From: Zygnema cylindricum
Lineage: Eukaryota; Streptophyta; Zygnematophyceae; Zygnematales; Zygnemataceae
Direction: 5' to 3'
Length of the DNA stretch: 64,000 bases
Assembly: GCA_037447655.1 (NCBI GenBank)
Contig: JBBHKE010002360.1
Coordinates: 95,395-159,394, forward strand
Part shown: positions 12,358-24,374 of the stretch, piece by piece
How positions within the stretch are numbered: position 1 is the first letter of the stretch
Layout: each line of letters begins with the position of its first letter
Notes under the pieces: model-generated
What the model was told of the DNA's origin: nothing
Database searches by the model: none
What the model saw: the letters and a program-made list of their open reading frames with translations, nothing else
Program-made: the position numbers and the translations under genes

Positions 12358-12851
12358 TGTAATAGGGTTACAAGGTTGGGAACTTAGTGGCTAGAAACTC
12401 GGCTGCTATAGTTGCTGTTGCAGAGCAGCGCAGCTGCGATTCCAGATCAGCGCAACTAGCAGCAGTGAAACTTAGTAGAATAGCGTAGCGCATCATAGCA
12501 ACGCATCATAGCAGTATAGCAACGCCGCAGAATGTAGATTTTACCGCATAATTCTGGAAGGATACCTTGGATAGATCTCGGTTGACCACAAAGGTCCATG
12601 TGTACATTTATACAGTATTGGGTTGACTAGCACTTAGTTAGTTTAAATAGTGAGACAAACGTAGTGCAAGACAGACTCTTTGAGTAGACCTTCGCAGCGA
12701 GCGTTAAATATTGTAATCCTCTCTAGAGTAAGAAAGCGCAACCTTGTCTGTTACTGCTATGTGCGCCTGCTGTTGCTACGGGAAGATCCTTGGAGCTTTC
12801 CGCTTTGCATCGTGGTGGATTGTGGTGCTTGAAATTATTGTCCTTTTTACA
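12358..12851 (+). repeat. Gypsy-A 5' LTR
   Basis: 494 bp, TGTAATAGGG...TTTTTACA. It aligns with 23019-23492 and, more distantly, with the minus-strand LTR 36399-36902 and LTR 48947-49448. Near its middle (12440-12540) it has a degenerate GCATAGCAACGC-type repeat. Confidence 0.9.
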
Positions 12852-12852
12852 C

Positions 12853-12864
12853 TGGTATCGGAGC
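12853..12864 (+). other. Gypsy-A primer-binding site
   Basis: TGGTATCGGAGC, one base after the LTR. It is one base from the standard plant PBS TGGTATCAGAGC, which pairs with the 3' end of initiator tRNA-Met. Confidence 0.88.
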
Positions 12865-12885
12865 TTTTCCCTGTGACTCGATAGC

Positions 12886-14144
<1,259 letters not shown>

Positions 14145-16262
14145 GGCTTTCTATGATTCTGCTCCTACTATCGACGTTTTGTCGAAGGTTTCGCCAAAAT
14201 CGCTGCACCATTCACAAAATTACTTAAAAATGACGTGCCCTACGAGTGGAAATCAGCGCAAGGGGCAGCTTTTACCACGCTAAAGGAGCGGTTGGTTACC
14301 GCCCTTGTGTTAGCTGTTCCCGACCTGGACTTACCTTGAACGATAATTACAGACGCCTGCGATACGGCTATTTGAGCGATCTTTATGCAAGATCAAGGAA
14401 AAGGCCTACAACCCATTGCCTACGACTGTCGAAAACTAAAGGCAGCGGAGCTTAACAGGGCCACTCATGAAAAAGAGACAATTGCGATCATCAACGCGCT
14501 GGAAGTTTGGAGATGTTACGTTCAGGGGAAGCGAATCACAATTATCACGGATCACCACGCCCTGCAGTACCTACAAACACAGCCGAAGTTGTCAAAGAAA
14601 CAATTGCGATGGATGACGTTTCTGCAGACCTTCGGGCCGGATTTTGTCATTGAATATAAGCCGGGCAAGACGAATCCGGCAGATGCGCTGTCGAGAAGAC
14701 CCGGAGTCGCTGCTTCAGTGGCGGAGCAAGGATCGCAAACATCGCAGGATGTCGACGTGAGCTCTGTGAAAAAGAACACCGCAGCGTCGGACACAGGGCA
14801 AGATTCGAAACTCAGCGCAGTCACTAGCACGGTGCAAGTGGACGATCAGTGGCTAAGTAGAATCAAGGCCGCATACGACGATGACGTGCCTCTAAAAGAG
14901 CTGATAAAACAGAAGGTATTAGTTTGGACCGCCAATGGTATGTGGCGATATAGACCAAGTCAAACAACAAGACTTTACGTTCCGACAAACCGGGAGCTAC
15001 GTCATTCGATACTGAAATTAAGTCATGATGAACCGCTCAGTGGACACTTCGGCCGGGATAAAACAACCGCACGTGTCGCTGAAGCGTATTATTGGCCAAA
15101 CATGACTCGAGACATTGCGGAGTATGTTCTGACGTGTGACTCCTGTAACAGAAACAATTCAGAATCGGGTCACCAGGGTCTGTTACAACCCCTTCCAATA
15201 CCATCTGTTCCTTCGGAAGCAATTTCGATGGACTTCATCATTGCTCTCCTGTTAACCAAGGAAGGTTATGACTCTATTTTCGTCGTGGTGGATTACTTGA
15301 CGAAAATGGCCCATTTCTTACCCACAACAACCACAACCACAACAAGAGATGTGGCAGAGTTATTCTTGCGAAGATATTTCGCCATCACGGACTCCTAAAG
15401 AGGATGGTCAGCGACCAGGATCGTAAATTTGTGAGTCACTTTTGGAGAAGTCTGTTCGAGTTGTGTGGAACGCAGCTAGCCATGTCCACAGCTTACCACC
15501 CTCAAATGGATGGTCAGACTGAAAGGGTGAATCAGACTTTGGAGGAGGTGTTGCGGGCTTATGTTTCGATGCACCAAACGGATTGGGTAAACCATCTAAC
15601 AACGATTGAGGTGGCGTATATTAGTGCGGTGCACTCGTCCACGAATGCTACGCCATTTTCCATCAACGGACGACAACCCACCCTTCCACAAAACTTATTG
15701 GTCGCAGACTGCCCTACGCCGGCAACTCGGGATTTTGCCAAAACGTTGCAAGAGAACCTGGAAAAGGCGGCGAAAACACTCCAACTGGCAAAGGATCATC
15801 AAAAGTCGCTGGCTGACTCTCACCGAAAGGAAACTGTTTTCAGCGTGGGTGATAAGGTTCGACTTAATATGGCAAACCTCTCCTTACCGAGTGCCTTCTC
15901 TAAGAAATTAGCACCGTAATTAACGCGCCCATTCACGGTTCTGTCACGTGTGGGAGAGGTGGCTTATAAGTTGGATATTTCGAAGGAGTGGCATATCCAC
16001 AATGTCTTCCATGTTTCCCTGCTTAAACCATTTAGAGACCCTGATTCGATGTTTCCTAATAAACGGCGGAATACTCCTTTGCCCCTTGTTCACGGTACCT
16101 CGGACAAGTATGAGGTGGAGGAAATACTTCAGTCGCGCCGCTCTCAGAATTCCAACGCCAGCCAGTATCTGGTGCATTGAAAGGGCTACGACGCTGAGGA
16201 CGACTCTTGGTTGAACGAGGAGGATCTACATTCTCCTGAGTTACAACGCCGATTTCAGAAGA
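14145..16262 (+). pseudogene. Gypsy-A RNase H, integrase and chromodomain
   Basis: RNase H shows TDACD, THEKE and ITDHHALQYL, the D-E-D pattern. Integrase follows with a zinc-binding segment (LSHDEPLSGHFG...CDSCNRN), catalytic core residues at MDFI (about 15230), SDQDRKF (about 15410) and GQTERVNQTL (about 15520), and a C-terminal region to 15919. A chromodomain is read at about 16100-16235: YEVEEILQSRR, then YLVH, a stop where the cage Trp is expected, KGYDAEDDSW. The chromodomain places it in the chromovirus group, where that domain helps target insertion to chromatin. Breaks include a stop near 14338, a shift near 15398, a TAA at about 15919 and the TGA in the chromodomain. Confidence 0.87.
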
Positions 16263-16753
16263 GTGAGGACACTCAACTTCACCGGAGGGGCAATCGCAGC
16301 GACCGTGGTAAAGGAACGAATCGCACTGACGCAATCATCGCAAATATATTAGGGACGCGGCGAAGAAACGCAGCGACGATGTTACCTCACTTCGGCGATA
16401 CAGCGGCGTAGCCACCGCAGCGCAGCATGGATACGGTACCATCAGAGATACGCATCGCCACCGTTGCGTTGACAGGAAAGCGCAACGGCTGAATTGTGTT
16501 TCACCACATTGGTGACAACGAACCCTCGATTTCACCGCAGCAGCGCATTTTTATAAATGTTGGACGCTGCGATACCCTCGCACACTGCGACGCTTCACAA
16601 AATCCAAACATGAAACCCCCAACCCTCTGTAACAAAGCCGCCATCCGCCCTCGCGCCCAGCCTAGTCCTTGCAGTTTAGAGAGTGTTTCACTCTGCACAG
16701 CCAGCTTACCCTCCCTTCTCGCACTACCAGAACTATCCGACACCACAACATCC
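16263..16753 (+). other. Gypsy-A spacer between chromodomain and extra ORF
   Basis: About 490 bp rich in GCAGCG/CGCAGC motifs. An open frame runs through 16496-16753 into the extra ORF but shows no recognisable domain. I treat it as untranslated or low-complexity spacer. Confidence 0.4.
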
Positions 16754-17184
16754 ATGGCATCGTCATCTTTTCTATCGCCAAAAAGAAGGAGACTGGTACA
16801 GGTAGGGCGAGGGGATGTACGCCGCCCGGATAGATTGTTAGAGGCGGCAAAGGCCTTAGTAGAGGCAGACAGGAGGAGGGAGGTAGAGGCAATCCCTGAA
16901 CGAGAGGAGACAGCTAGTAACGGTGCAAGGCCAGCGGAGACCAGCGGAGGAGAGGGATAAGAAAATACACAAGACCGCGAGTACAACCCACTCCAAGAAG
17001 GGGATCAGGAGGATAAGGAAGACCATGAGATTTTGGATGCGGAGGAGCCGGAACGAGAACCGACACCCCTTCAAATTGAGGAGCGTGCCTTCGATCTGGA
17101 GGTGTTGAGGGACCCTAATAAAAAGAGCTCCGCGAACGAGCAGTCCTCGGAAAGCTCGGAGAAGAAGGCGGAAGCACAATACCC
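16754..17184 (+). pseudogene. Gypsy extra ORF, N-terminal part
   Basis: Begins MASSSFLSPKRRRLVQVGRG. It is basic at the start, then rich in Arg/Glu/Ala (LLEAAKALVEADRRREVEA). The frame stops at 16958-16960. A shifted acidic frame (EPEREPTPLQIEERAFDLEV, ending EKKAEAQYP) continues to 17184, where copia-F is inserted. It resumes at 22126. No known domain recognised. It lies downstream of integrase on the sense strand, where plant gypsy elements sometimes carry additional ORFs. Confidence 0.55.
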
Positions 17185-18282
17185 TGTTGTTTTGAAAAGT
17201 TTGTTTCGAGCGTACACGACAGTTCGTGCGCTATGGACTTTAATGTGGAGGTTCAAATGGATTCATGGAGTGGGGGAGCGAACGAACGAATATAATTTAA
17301 GTGATGAAAAAGACTCACTGAGTGGCGGGTAAAAGCATTGACAAATGGACATCGGATCGCGAAGCAATCCGATGTGGAATAAACGAAATGTTGAAACAGG
17401 CACCGCCGGTACGGCGCAGTTGCGACGCAAACAGGACAACGCAACTGCGGTTATTTTGGGATGAATATGCGCCGCCGGTACGGAGCAGCTACGACGCAGA
17501 CGAGACAACGCAGCAGCGGTTACCCTGATACGATCCGCACGGACAAAGCAGCTGACGCAGCTGCGAATAATATGACTAGTATAGATTGTGAGTAATGATA
17601 TTTACTTAGTGGTAGCTTCGTTTTTGACGTACGAAGATTGTGGAGATGTCGGTGTAAATATTATGTACAACATAGGTTTATCTTTTTGTTTATTAATTAT
17701 TAGTGTAGATTTGTTCGGTCTGACATACCTCGAACTATTCGGGTATACTTACAATAGTTTAAGTAGATGGTAGATACCGTACGGCTGGTATGACTCCGTA
17801 CATTAAGTAGTGAACTCTCTGAGTATAACTTGTAGGACTTAGTATATTTTGAGTATCGCAGTCAAGTTTATCAAAGCAATGGCAGACTGTTTTCTGCATC
17901 TTTGACCTGTTGGTGCGATCACTCTGTTTGGTGCTTTCCTATGAAACTGTGGAGTTATTCTATGATATAGAATCTATATGTGTGTGAAGTTTCATTGTAT
18001 TTCAGTATCTCTGTAAGATTCTGTGAGCAGTCTAAGTGGTTAGTTTGTGAAGCTGTCAGCTATTTTTGTGAAACTCTGGAGCTTATATCTTCTAGATGCC
18101 ATGGTGGATTTGGCTCTAGCTTTGGGAGGTTACAGTGTATATGGTATACTAAACATTGGTGCACTTTGAGTTGATTTTGTTAATTGTGGAGTAATCTGTG
18201 ATGTCTGTAACACAACTGTTTTTGAGGAAGTCTGTAGGTGTTTCCGTGAGTAAACCATGGCAGAAATAGGCTATGGACAACA
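17185..18282 (+). repeat. Copia-F 5' LTR
   Basis: TGTTGTTTTGAAAAG...TATGGACAACA. It contains a short palindromic ATCGGATCGCGAAGCAATCCGAT. The gag ATG at 18257 lies 26 bp inside its end. A diverged minus-strand relative forms the solo LTR at 47201-48623. Confidence 0.92.
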
Positions 18283-19612
18283 GGTTATGGGCCCACACCC
18301 ATGGCTACCCATATTTTATGTATCAAATTATCACTACTGGAAGGATGCACTCGAGAGCTACTTCGAGATGATGGAGCTAATGGATGTGGTGGACGGTACC
18401 TTGGCCGAAACATCAAATGGATGGAAAAGGAAAAATCATGAGTGTCTAAGGGTTATGAAGAACTCCTTGACTGAGGATTTGGTTATGTCATACTTAAGTT
18501 TTAAAAAGGAATCTAAATTATGGAAGTGCTTAGAATGTATGTATGCAAAGAATTCTTTATATCATTGGCTTAGCAATGTTACCGAAATAGTTGAATTCAA
18601 GTATGTAGGAGGTAGTATGGAGAAACACTGTATTGACTTACAAGTATTATTTGCATAAAATGATTTGGCAGGAGGAAACTTTACAGATGCCCAACAAGCT
18701 ATATTATTAATGAGAATTCTACCTAAAGAATATAAGAGTGCTTTAGATCGATTGAATTTAATTGATAAAAGGGATTGGAGATTAACTGTAGCAAGACGTG
18801 CTGTTCTAGATGAAGAGGCTAATAGAAAGGTTTTATCAAGTAAGAGGAATTTAAAGGAATCTAAGTCTCAGTTTCAAAAAATTAAAAAGAATAGCGAGTT
18901 CGGAGATCGGCAAAAGAATTGCTTTTATTGTAATGATTTGGGACATACCTTCAGAGTATGTCAGTCATATAAAAGTGCATGTGTTATAAGGAATTTCAAA
19001 GATGGATGGGACAACAACCTAGTTCGACCATCAACAAGAAGAGAATCAAGTTCTTTCGTGAGTGAGAGACAAGACTCAACCGATGACAAAAGGCATATAA
19101 AATGTGTTGACAAATTTATTTACGGATCGAACTTCTATGTTGTTCGGAATGAAGAGAAGGAGGTGACACAAAAGAATTTGGTGTCTGTCCATTTTCTCGA
19201 CGACAGATTGGTGAGTACAAAAGAGTTACAGGAGGAAGAGTTTATTGAAGTAAGGAAAAATGACGAAGGAAGAGATGGAAACTTAGAAGCAGAAACTAGA
19301 AATAAGGTGGATGTGGAAATTGATGAACTAAGAAAAGAACGAAGAAAAACTGTTCAGAAAATTGGATCGAGAAAAGAAGTTTGTGGGAGTGAAAAATGTA
19401 ATAGAAATAAAAACGTTAGAAATATAGGAAAAGAAAATAGGGAGAAAAGAGTGCAGCTGAAAAGAAGAAGAATCAAAATTAAAATTTCTCAGATGAATGA
19501 AGTTAATGGGAATAGCAAATCTACAAAGAAAAACATAGAGGTAAAACAGAAAATTAATATTTTTGACATTAAAAGAGTAGAAAACTGTGACATAATTGAA
19601 AATTTTCAGTAA
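18257..19612 (+). pseudogene. Copia-F gag with one in-frame stop
   Basis: Starts MAEIGYGQQVMGPHPWLP. The Ty1/copia gag (UBN2-type) pattern is visible as FYVSNYHYWKDALESYF and SKLWKCLECMYA. A single TAA at 18656-18658 interrupts, and the frame then continues (ILLMRILPKEYKSALDRL) to a zinc knuckle CFYCNDLGHTFRVC near residue 222. The remainder to 19612 is a Lys/Arg/Glu/Asn-rich tail with no protease signature. Gag would package the RNA. The length (about 450 codons) far exceeds a minimal gag because of that tail. Confidence 0.8.
18283..18295 (+). other. Primer-binding site of copia-F (half-tRNA type)
   Basis: GGTTATGGGCCCA at the first base after the LTR. It is identical to the copia-C and tandem-array sites although the LTR family is different, and it is in frame within gag. 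Confidence 0.82.
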
Positions 19613-21022
19613 AGACAAAAGATAATGAAGAAAACAAAGAGAAGATACAATATTCAACGAATCAAGGGCAGAAGAAAACATGCTCGAAAAGTGATTAAGA
19701 GAAGAGAGCGGGAGAAATGATTTTCTGGAGAACGTGAATTTAGAGAAATCTTAATTTTGGAAAAACAATTTAGAGAAATCTTAATTTTGGAAAAACTTAT
19801 ATTACAGGCATGTCTTAGCTCCTTTTGACATTCAATATTTTTGGTAGGATTTTAGATTTAATGTTTATTTCTTGTTGAGTTAGTTGAAAAAAAACAAAAA
19901 GTGTTACTTATGTATTTTTGAAAACCGAAGGAGGTAACGGAAGCAGTGGTGAATCATCGGAAGCAGTTCACGTCGCGAAGCAGTGACGCAGCATAGCAAC
20001 GCAGCAGATGATGTGGAAGTATTTGATAAGGGGAAGGTACAACAATTGTTTGATGAAAGTGGGTAGAAGATAGATATTTTTGACAAATACTGATCATATG
20101 AGTAGGTGACGATTACGGGTGGAATTCAGAGTTACAAGAGAGATGTATTCTTTTTGAAAAGACAATTTGACGTTTATGGCATAAGGGGGGCTGTTACGGG
20201 ACGATATTCAAATCTGTTAGTCTGTAAAATTCATACAAATTAAGAAAATGGTTGATAAAGTTATTCGTGTAAGACAGAGAGTGTTTTAATATTAAAAGAT
20301 TAACTCAGCAAAGAGGCAGTTGTCAAGACGGGGAAGTTTGGAAGACATGGCAAGAGCGCAGCGGAGGCAGTGGAGAATTAGCGGAAGCAGTTTGCTTCGC
20401 AACGCATCAACGAATGAAGCAATACAGCGGAAGAAGTGGTGTTATAACGTTAGTAAAAGTGACAATTTCACATTTATGACTTACAAGGAGCTGTTACAAG
20501 ACAAATTCTGCAAGGTGGTGGTTTTCAGCAAGACAAATGGGAAGTGGCGACGTCAGCAAAACACTGGTGATGTATTGTTTTGGCTAATATTTTTGAATCA
20601 TTAGTAGTGGAGGTTGATAGAGAATTTTTAATCTCTTAATATTCCACATTCTTCATTTTGTTTGTATTTCCATTAGGGTAGAAATATCTGCATGGACTAC
20701 TGAGTCTAAAGCTTTAAGGGAGTGTTAAAATTGAAAGCTTTAGTTCTCAGTAGATGAGGCTATGAGGAGGAAGATAAGGGTGAAAGGAGCAGCTGCTAGA
20801 GCTACAATGTCAAAATAGTGCAGCATGGCAACATAGCAGTATACACTGCATATTGTATTCGTATTGCGCTGCGATGTCGAACTAGCGCAGCGTAGCAGCA
20901 GAGTAGTACAGGTTGCATACTGTATTCATACTGCGCTGCGATGTCGAACTAGCGCAGCGTAGCAACATAGAATTACACGATGCATATTTTTATAGGTGCA
21001 CGAAACTAAATTTTCGGGGGAG
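19613..21022. other. Copia-F non-coding internal region
   Basis: 1.4 kb with no pol motifs. It contains GCAGCATAGCAACGCAGCAG-like stretches and an imperfect direct repeat of about 51 bp (20847-20897 and 20914-20964, with AGCGCAGCGTAGCA in each). Confidence 0.6.
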
Positions 21023-22120
21023 TGTTGTTTTGAAAAGTTTGTTTCGTGCGTACACGACAGTTCGTGCGCTATGGACTTTAATGTGGAGGTTCGAATGGAT
21101 TCATGGAGTGGGAGAGCGAACGAACGAATATAATTTAAGTGATGAAAAAGACTCACTGAGTGGCGGGTACAAGCATTGACAAATGGACATCGGATCGCGA
21201 AGCGATCCGATGTGGAATAAACGAAATGTTGAAATAGCCACCACCGGTACGGCGCACTTGCGACGCTAACAAGACAACGCAACTGCGGTTATTTTGGGAT
21301 GAATATGCGCCGCCGGTACGGAGCAGCTGCGACGCAGACGAGTCAACGCAGCAGCGGTTACCCTGATACGATCCGCACGGACAAAGCAGTTGACCCAGCT
21401 GCGAATAATATGACTAGTATAGATTGTGAGTAATGATATTTACTTAGTGGTAGCTTCGTTTTTGACGTACGAAGATTGTGGAGATGTCGGTGTAAATATT
21501 ATGTACAACATAGGTTTATCTTTTTGTTTATTAATTATTAGTGTAGATTTGTTCGGTCTGACATACCTCGAACTATTCGGGTATACTTACAATAGTTTAA
21601 GTAGATGGTAGATACCGTACGGCTGGTATGACTCCGTACATTAAGTAGTGAACTCTCTGAGTATAACTTGTAGGACTTAGTATATTTTGAGTATCGCAGT
21701 CAAGTTTATCAAAGCAATGGCAGCCTGTTTTCTGCATCTTTGACCTGTTGGTGCGATCACTCTGTTTGGTGCTTTCATATGAAACTGTGGAGTTATTCTA
21801 TGATATAGAATCTATATGTGTGTGAAGTTTCATTGTATTTCAGTATCTCTGTAAGATTCTGTGAGCAGTCTAAGTGGTTAGTTTGTGAAGCTGTCAGCTA
21901 TTTTTGTGAAACTCTGGAGCTTATATCTTCTAGATGCCATGGTGGATTTGGCTGTAGCTTTGGGAGTTTACAGTGTATATGGTATACTAAACATTGGTGC
22001 ACTTTGAGTTGATTTTGTTAATTGTGGAGTAATCTGTGATGTCTGTAACACAACTGTTTTTGAGGAAGTCTGTGGGTGTTTCCGTGAGTAAACCATGGCT
22101 GAAATAGGCTATGGACAACA
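21023..22120 (+). repeat. Copia-F 3' LTR
   Basis: 1098 bp, about 98% identical by eye to 17185-18282. Ends ATGGACAACA and is followed by the TSD TACCC. Confidence 0.92.
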
Positions 22121-22125
22121 TACCC

Positions 22126-22974
22126 TAGTGGAGACGAGGTAATTCTCCTTGGAAGGGAAAGAGGAGACACGGACGCGAAAGTGAGGAGGAAGAAGAAATC
22201 CTTGATTATCTCTTTCCATCTCCTATGGACACTCGGCATCTAGACCCTACCTTCAGCTTCGCCAAGCGCCTGTATTGGGACCCTTCAGAGTGGCCTGCAA
22301 CATGGCGCATAGGAAAACCTGTGGACCCTATCTATATCCCTGCCGATGTGCTGTCACACCTAGCGTGGAATTTCATGAGGACGAAGGACCTGGGGAACAA
22401 CCATAAGAGTTACGTACAATTAAACCCTCACGCCCTGCCATTTGTGGAGGTAGTTGAAGAGCACTATCGGTACCGGGTGCACGTTCCCGGGTTACTCCGC
22501 CATTACCACCCGTGGGATGTCTGTCTGCATGACATTATCTCTCGGGCGGAGGTTACACCTGAGGTACGGGCATTCAAGTTGGCACGGAAGAACGCTCTGC
22601 AGCGGGCCCGTGCCGCCAAAAAACACGTGTCCTTTAAATTAAGTAAGGTACCGCGGTGGGAACCGACAGAGGGGGTGGCACAAAGGGCACAGCAAGCTGA
22701 GGAACCCGAAGCTGCCCAGTCTCCGGCACCAAAAGAACCTGCGATGGCAGCCATTCCGCTGCAACCTGAGGCACCAGCGGAGGCACCGGAGGAAGGGGAG
22801 GACCGAGTTCAAGAGCGAATCACTCGGAGACGCTTGGCAGCAGCATACCACCATATTGCGCTGCTAGAGACTCGTTCTGAGCAGCTCTAACACCAACTTG
22901 ACACCCTACGACAAGAATTCGAGGAGTACCGTGACGAGACATACGGCATGCTCCGGAAATTACAATTTCCCTGA
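22126..22974 (+). pseudogene. Gypsy extra ORF, C-terminal part
   Basis: Open frame with MDTRHLDPTFSFAKRLYW at 22225, continuous upstream to an EEEEEILDYLFPSP stretch. It has a tryptophan/aromatic-rich N-half (IYIPADVLSHLAWNFMRTKD, HYRYRVHVPGLLRHYHPWDV), a basic helix (KLARKNALQRARAAKKH), a Pro/Ala/Glu-rich linker, and a helical end (RRRLAAAYHHIALLETRSEQL). It stops with TAA at 22888-22890, yet the same frame continues for 27 codons (EFEEYRDETYGMLRKLQFP) to TGA 22972-22974. The gypsy-G copy at 46829-48930 has the same frame, the same TAA position and the same terminal LQFP. No known family recognised. It lies just upstream of the 3' LTR. Confidence 0.7.
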
Positions 22975-23018
22975 GGAAACAAAGTTCAGCGGGACGCTAA
23001 ATCCTTAGTTGGAGGCAC

Positions 23019-23492
23019 TGTAACAAGGTTACAAGGTTGGGAACTTAGTGGCTAGAAATTCAACTGCTATAGTTGCGGTTGCAGAGCAGCGCAGCTGCGA
23101 TTCCAGATCAACGCAACATAGCAGCAGAGCTACTTAGTAGAATAGCGTAGCGCAACATAGCAACGCCGCAAAATGTAGATTTTACCCTATTGTTCTGGAA
23201 GGATACCTTGGATAGATCTCGGTTGACCGCGAAGGTCCACGTGTACATTTGTACAGTATTGGGTTGACTAGCAGTTAGTTAGTTTAAATAGTGAGACAAG
23301 CGTAATACGAGACAGACTCTTTGAGTAGATCTTCGCAGCGAACGCTGAATATTGTAATCCTCTCTGGAGTAATAAAGCGCAACCTTGTCTGTTACTACTG
23401 TTTGCGCTTGTTGTTGCTACGGGGAGATCTTTGGGGCTTTCCGCTGTGCATCGTGGTGGATTGTGGTGCTTGCAATTATTGTCCCTTTTACA
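23019..23492 (+). repeat. Gypsy-A 3' LTR
   Basis: 474 bp TGTAACAAGG...CCTTTTACA, matching 12358-12851 with one short deletion in the GCATAGCAACGC-like repeat. Preceded by GGAGGCAC. Confidence 0.9.
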
Positions 23493-23497
23493 ACCAT

Positions 23498-24369
23498 GAA
23501 GCTAGTTGCGCTCATTACGATCTAGCCTGGGAAAATCAAAGGGTCTCCCCTTTCGCCAGCTAACCTCATGACATTAAGTTAGCCCTTCTTAGGACCTCTC
23601 CGTTTTTAGCAATCTTTGGCCATATGGTCCCCGGAACCGCAATGGAAGCATAAACCGTTTTTTTTTCTCCCTGGAGCTCTTCGCGGGACAGGTCATTGAT
23701 CTTGGCCTTTGGAGTCTTCTTCTTCTTCCTCGATACATTTACCACGTCCTTATCCTCATCAATCTCTCCGAGCTCCATGGGAGTCGGACCATCATCTCGT
23801 CCCTTTCCCCCGTCGTTGCTCGACCTTAAATGATACGATCTACGGAGGGTGAAGTTTATAGAATTGGTCCGTTCCGCAAACTAAATAATTGCCGAGAGGC
23901 TAGGAGTCGTACTTTCCTGTGCGAGCCATTGTTCCACATCCCTCCGGATGGAGGCCTTGAGCCCCTTCACGTAACGATCCAAGACTTCTTCCTCCGTCAT
24001 CGTTGGTATTTGAACATTCCATTCTAAAAATCGATGCGTGTACTCCAACACCGAGGTGCGTTGCTTTAGAACTGAGATTTTGTCCCTCGTAGCCTTGACC
24101 GTGTTCACGGGTTGCCTAGAATCACGGAGAAGCTTAATGAAAAGTGTCCAATCAAAGGGTATCTCCTTGTTCTCGACCATGGTCCTCCACCATGCTCTTG
24201 CTGCCCCTTTAAAAAGACCGCCCGCATAATGAATCTTCTCACGATAGGCTTCGAAAATTCTCAAGGTAATTCTTAATGGAAAACAACCACGCATCGATTT
24301 CTTGTGTTTGGCCAGGTCAAACTCGTCAAGAAGTCAGAACATAGGTCCCCTCAAATATCTCTCAATGCC
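23498..24369 (-). pseudogene. Gypsy-B gag, main part
   Basis: Minus-strand gag paralogous to 12990-13797. It includes REKIHYAGGLFKGAARAWW, FIKLLRDSRQPVNTVKA, RTSVLEYTHRFLEWNVQIP and a zinc-knuckle region near 23640. It retains the segment where gypsy-A gag has a stop. It is interrupted at 24369 by the copia tandem array; the gag start lies at 36364. The zinc knuckle is in a different frame from the capsid, so it is broken. Confidence 0.82.
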
Positions 24370-24374
24370 TCCAT

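Larger units (their letters stand above)
17185..22120 (+). mobile_element. Copia-F, non-autonomous gag-only element (TR-GAG-like)
   Basis: 4.9 kb element with a perfect TSD TACCC (17180-17184 and 22121-22125), LTRs 17185-18282 and 21023-22120 (1098 bp each), PBS 18283-18295 and a purine-rich tract before the 3' LTR. It encodes only gag; there is no protease, integrase or RT motif. By eye the two LTRs differ at roughly two dozen positions, so it is one of the younger insertions. It would depend on enzymes from an autonomous copia. Confidence 0.92.
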
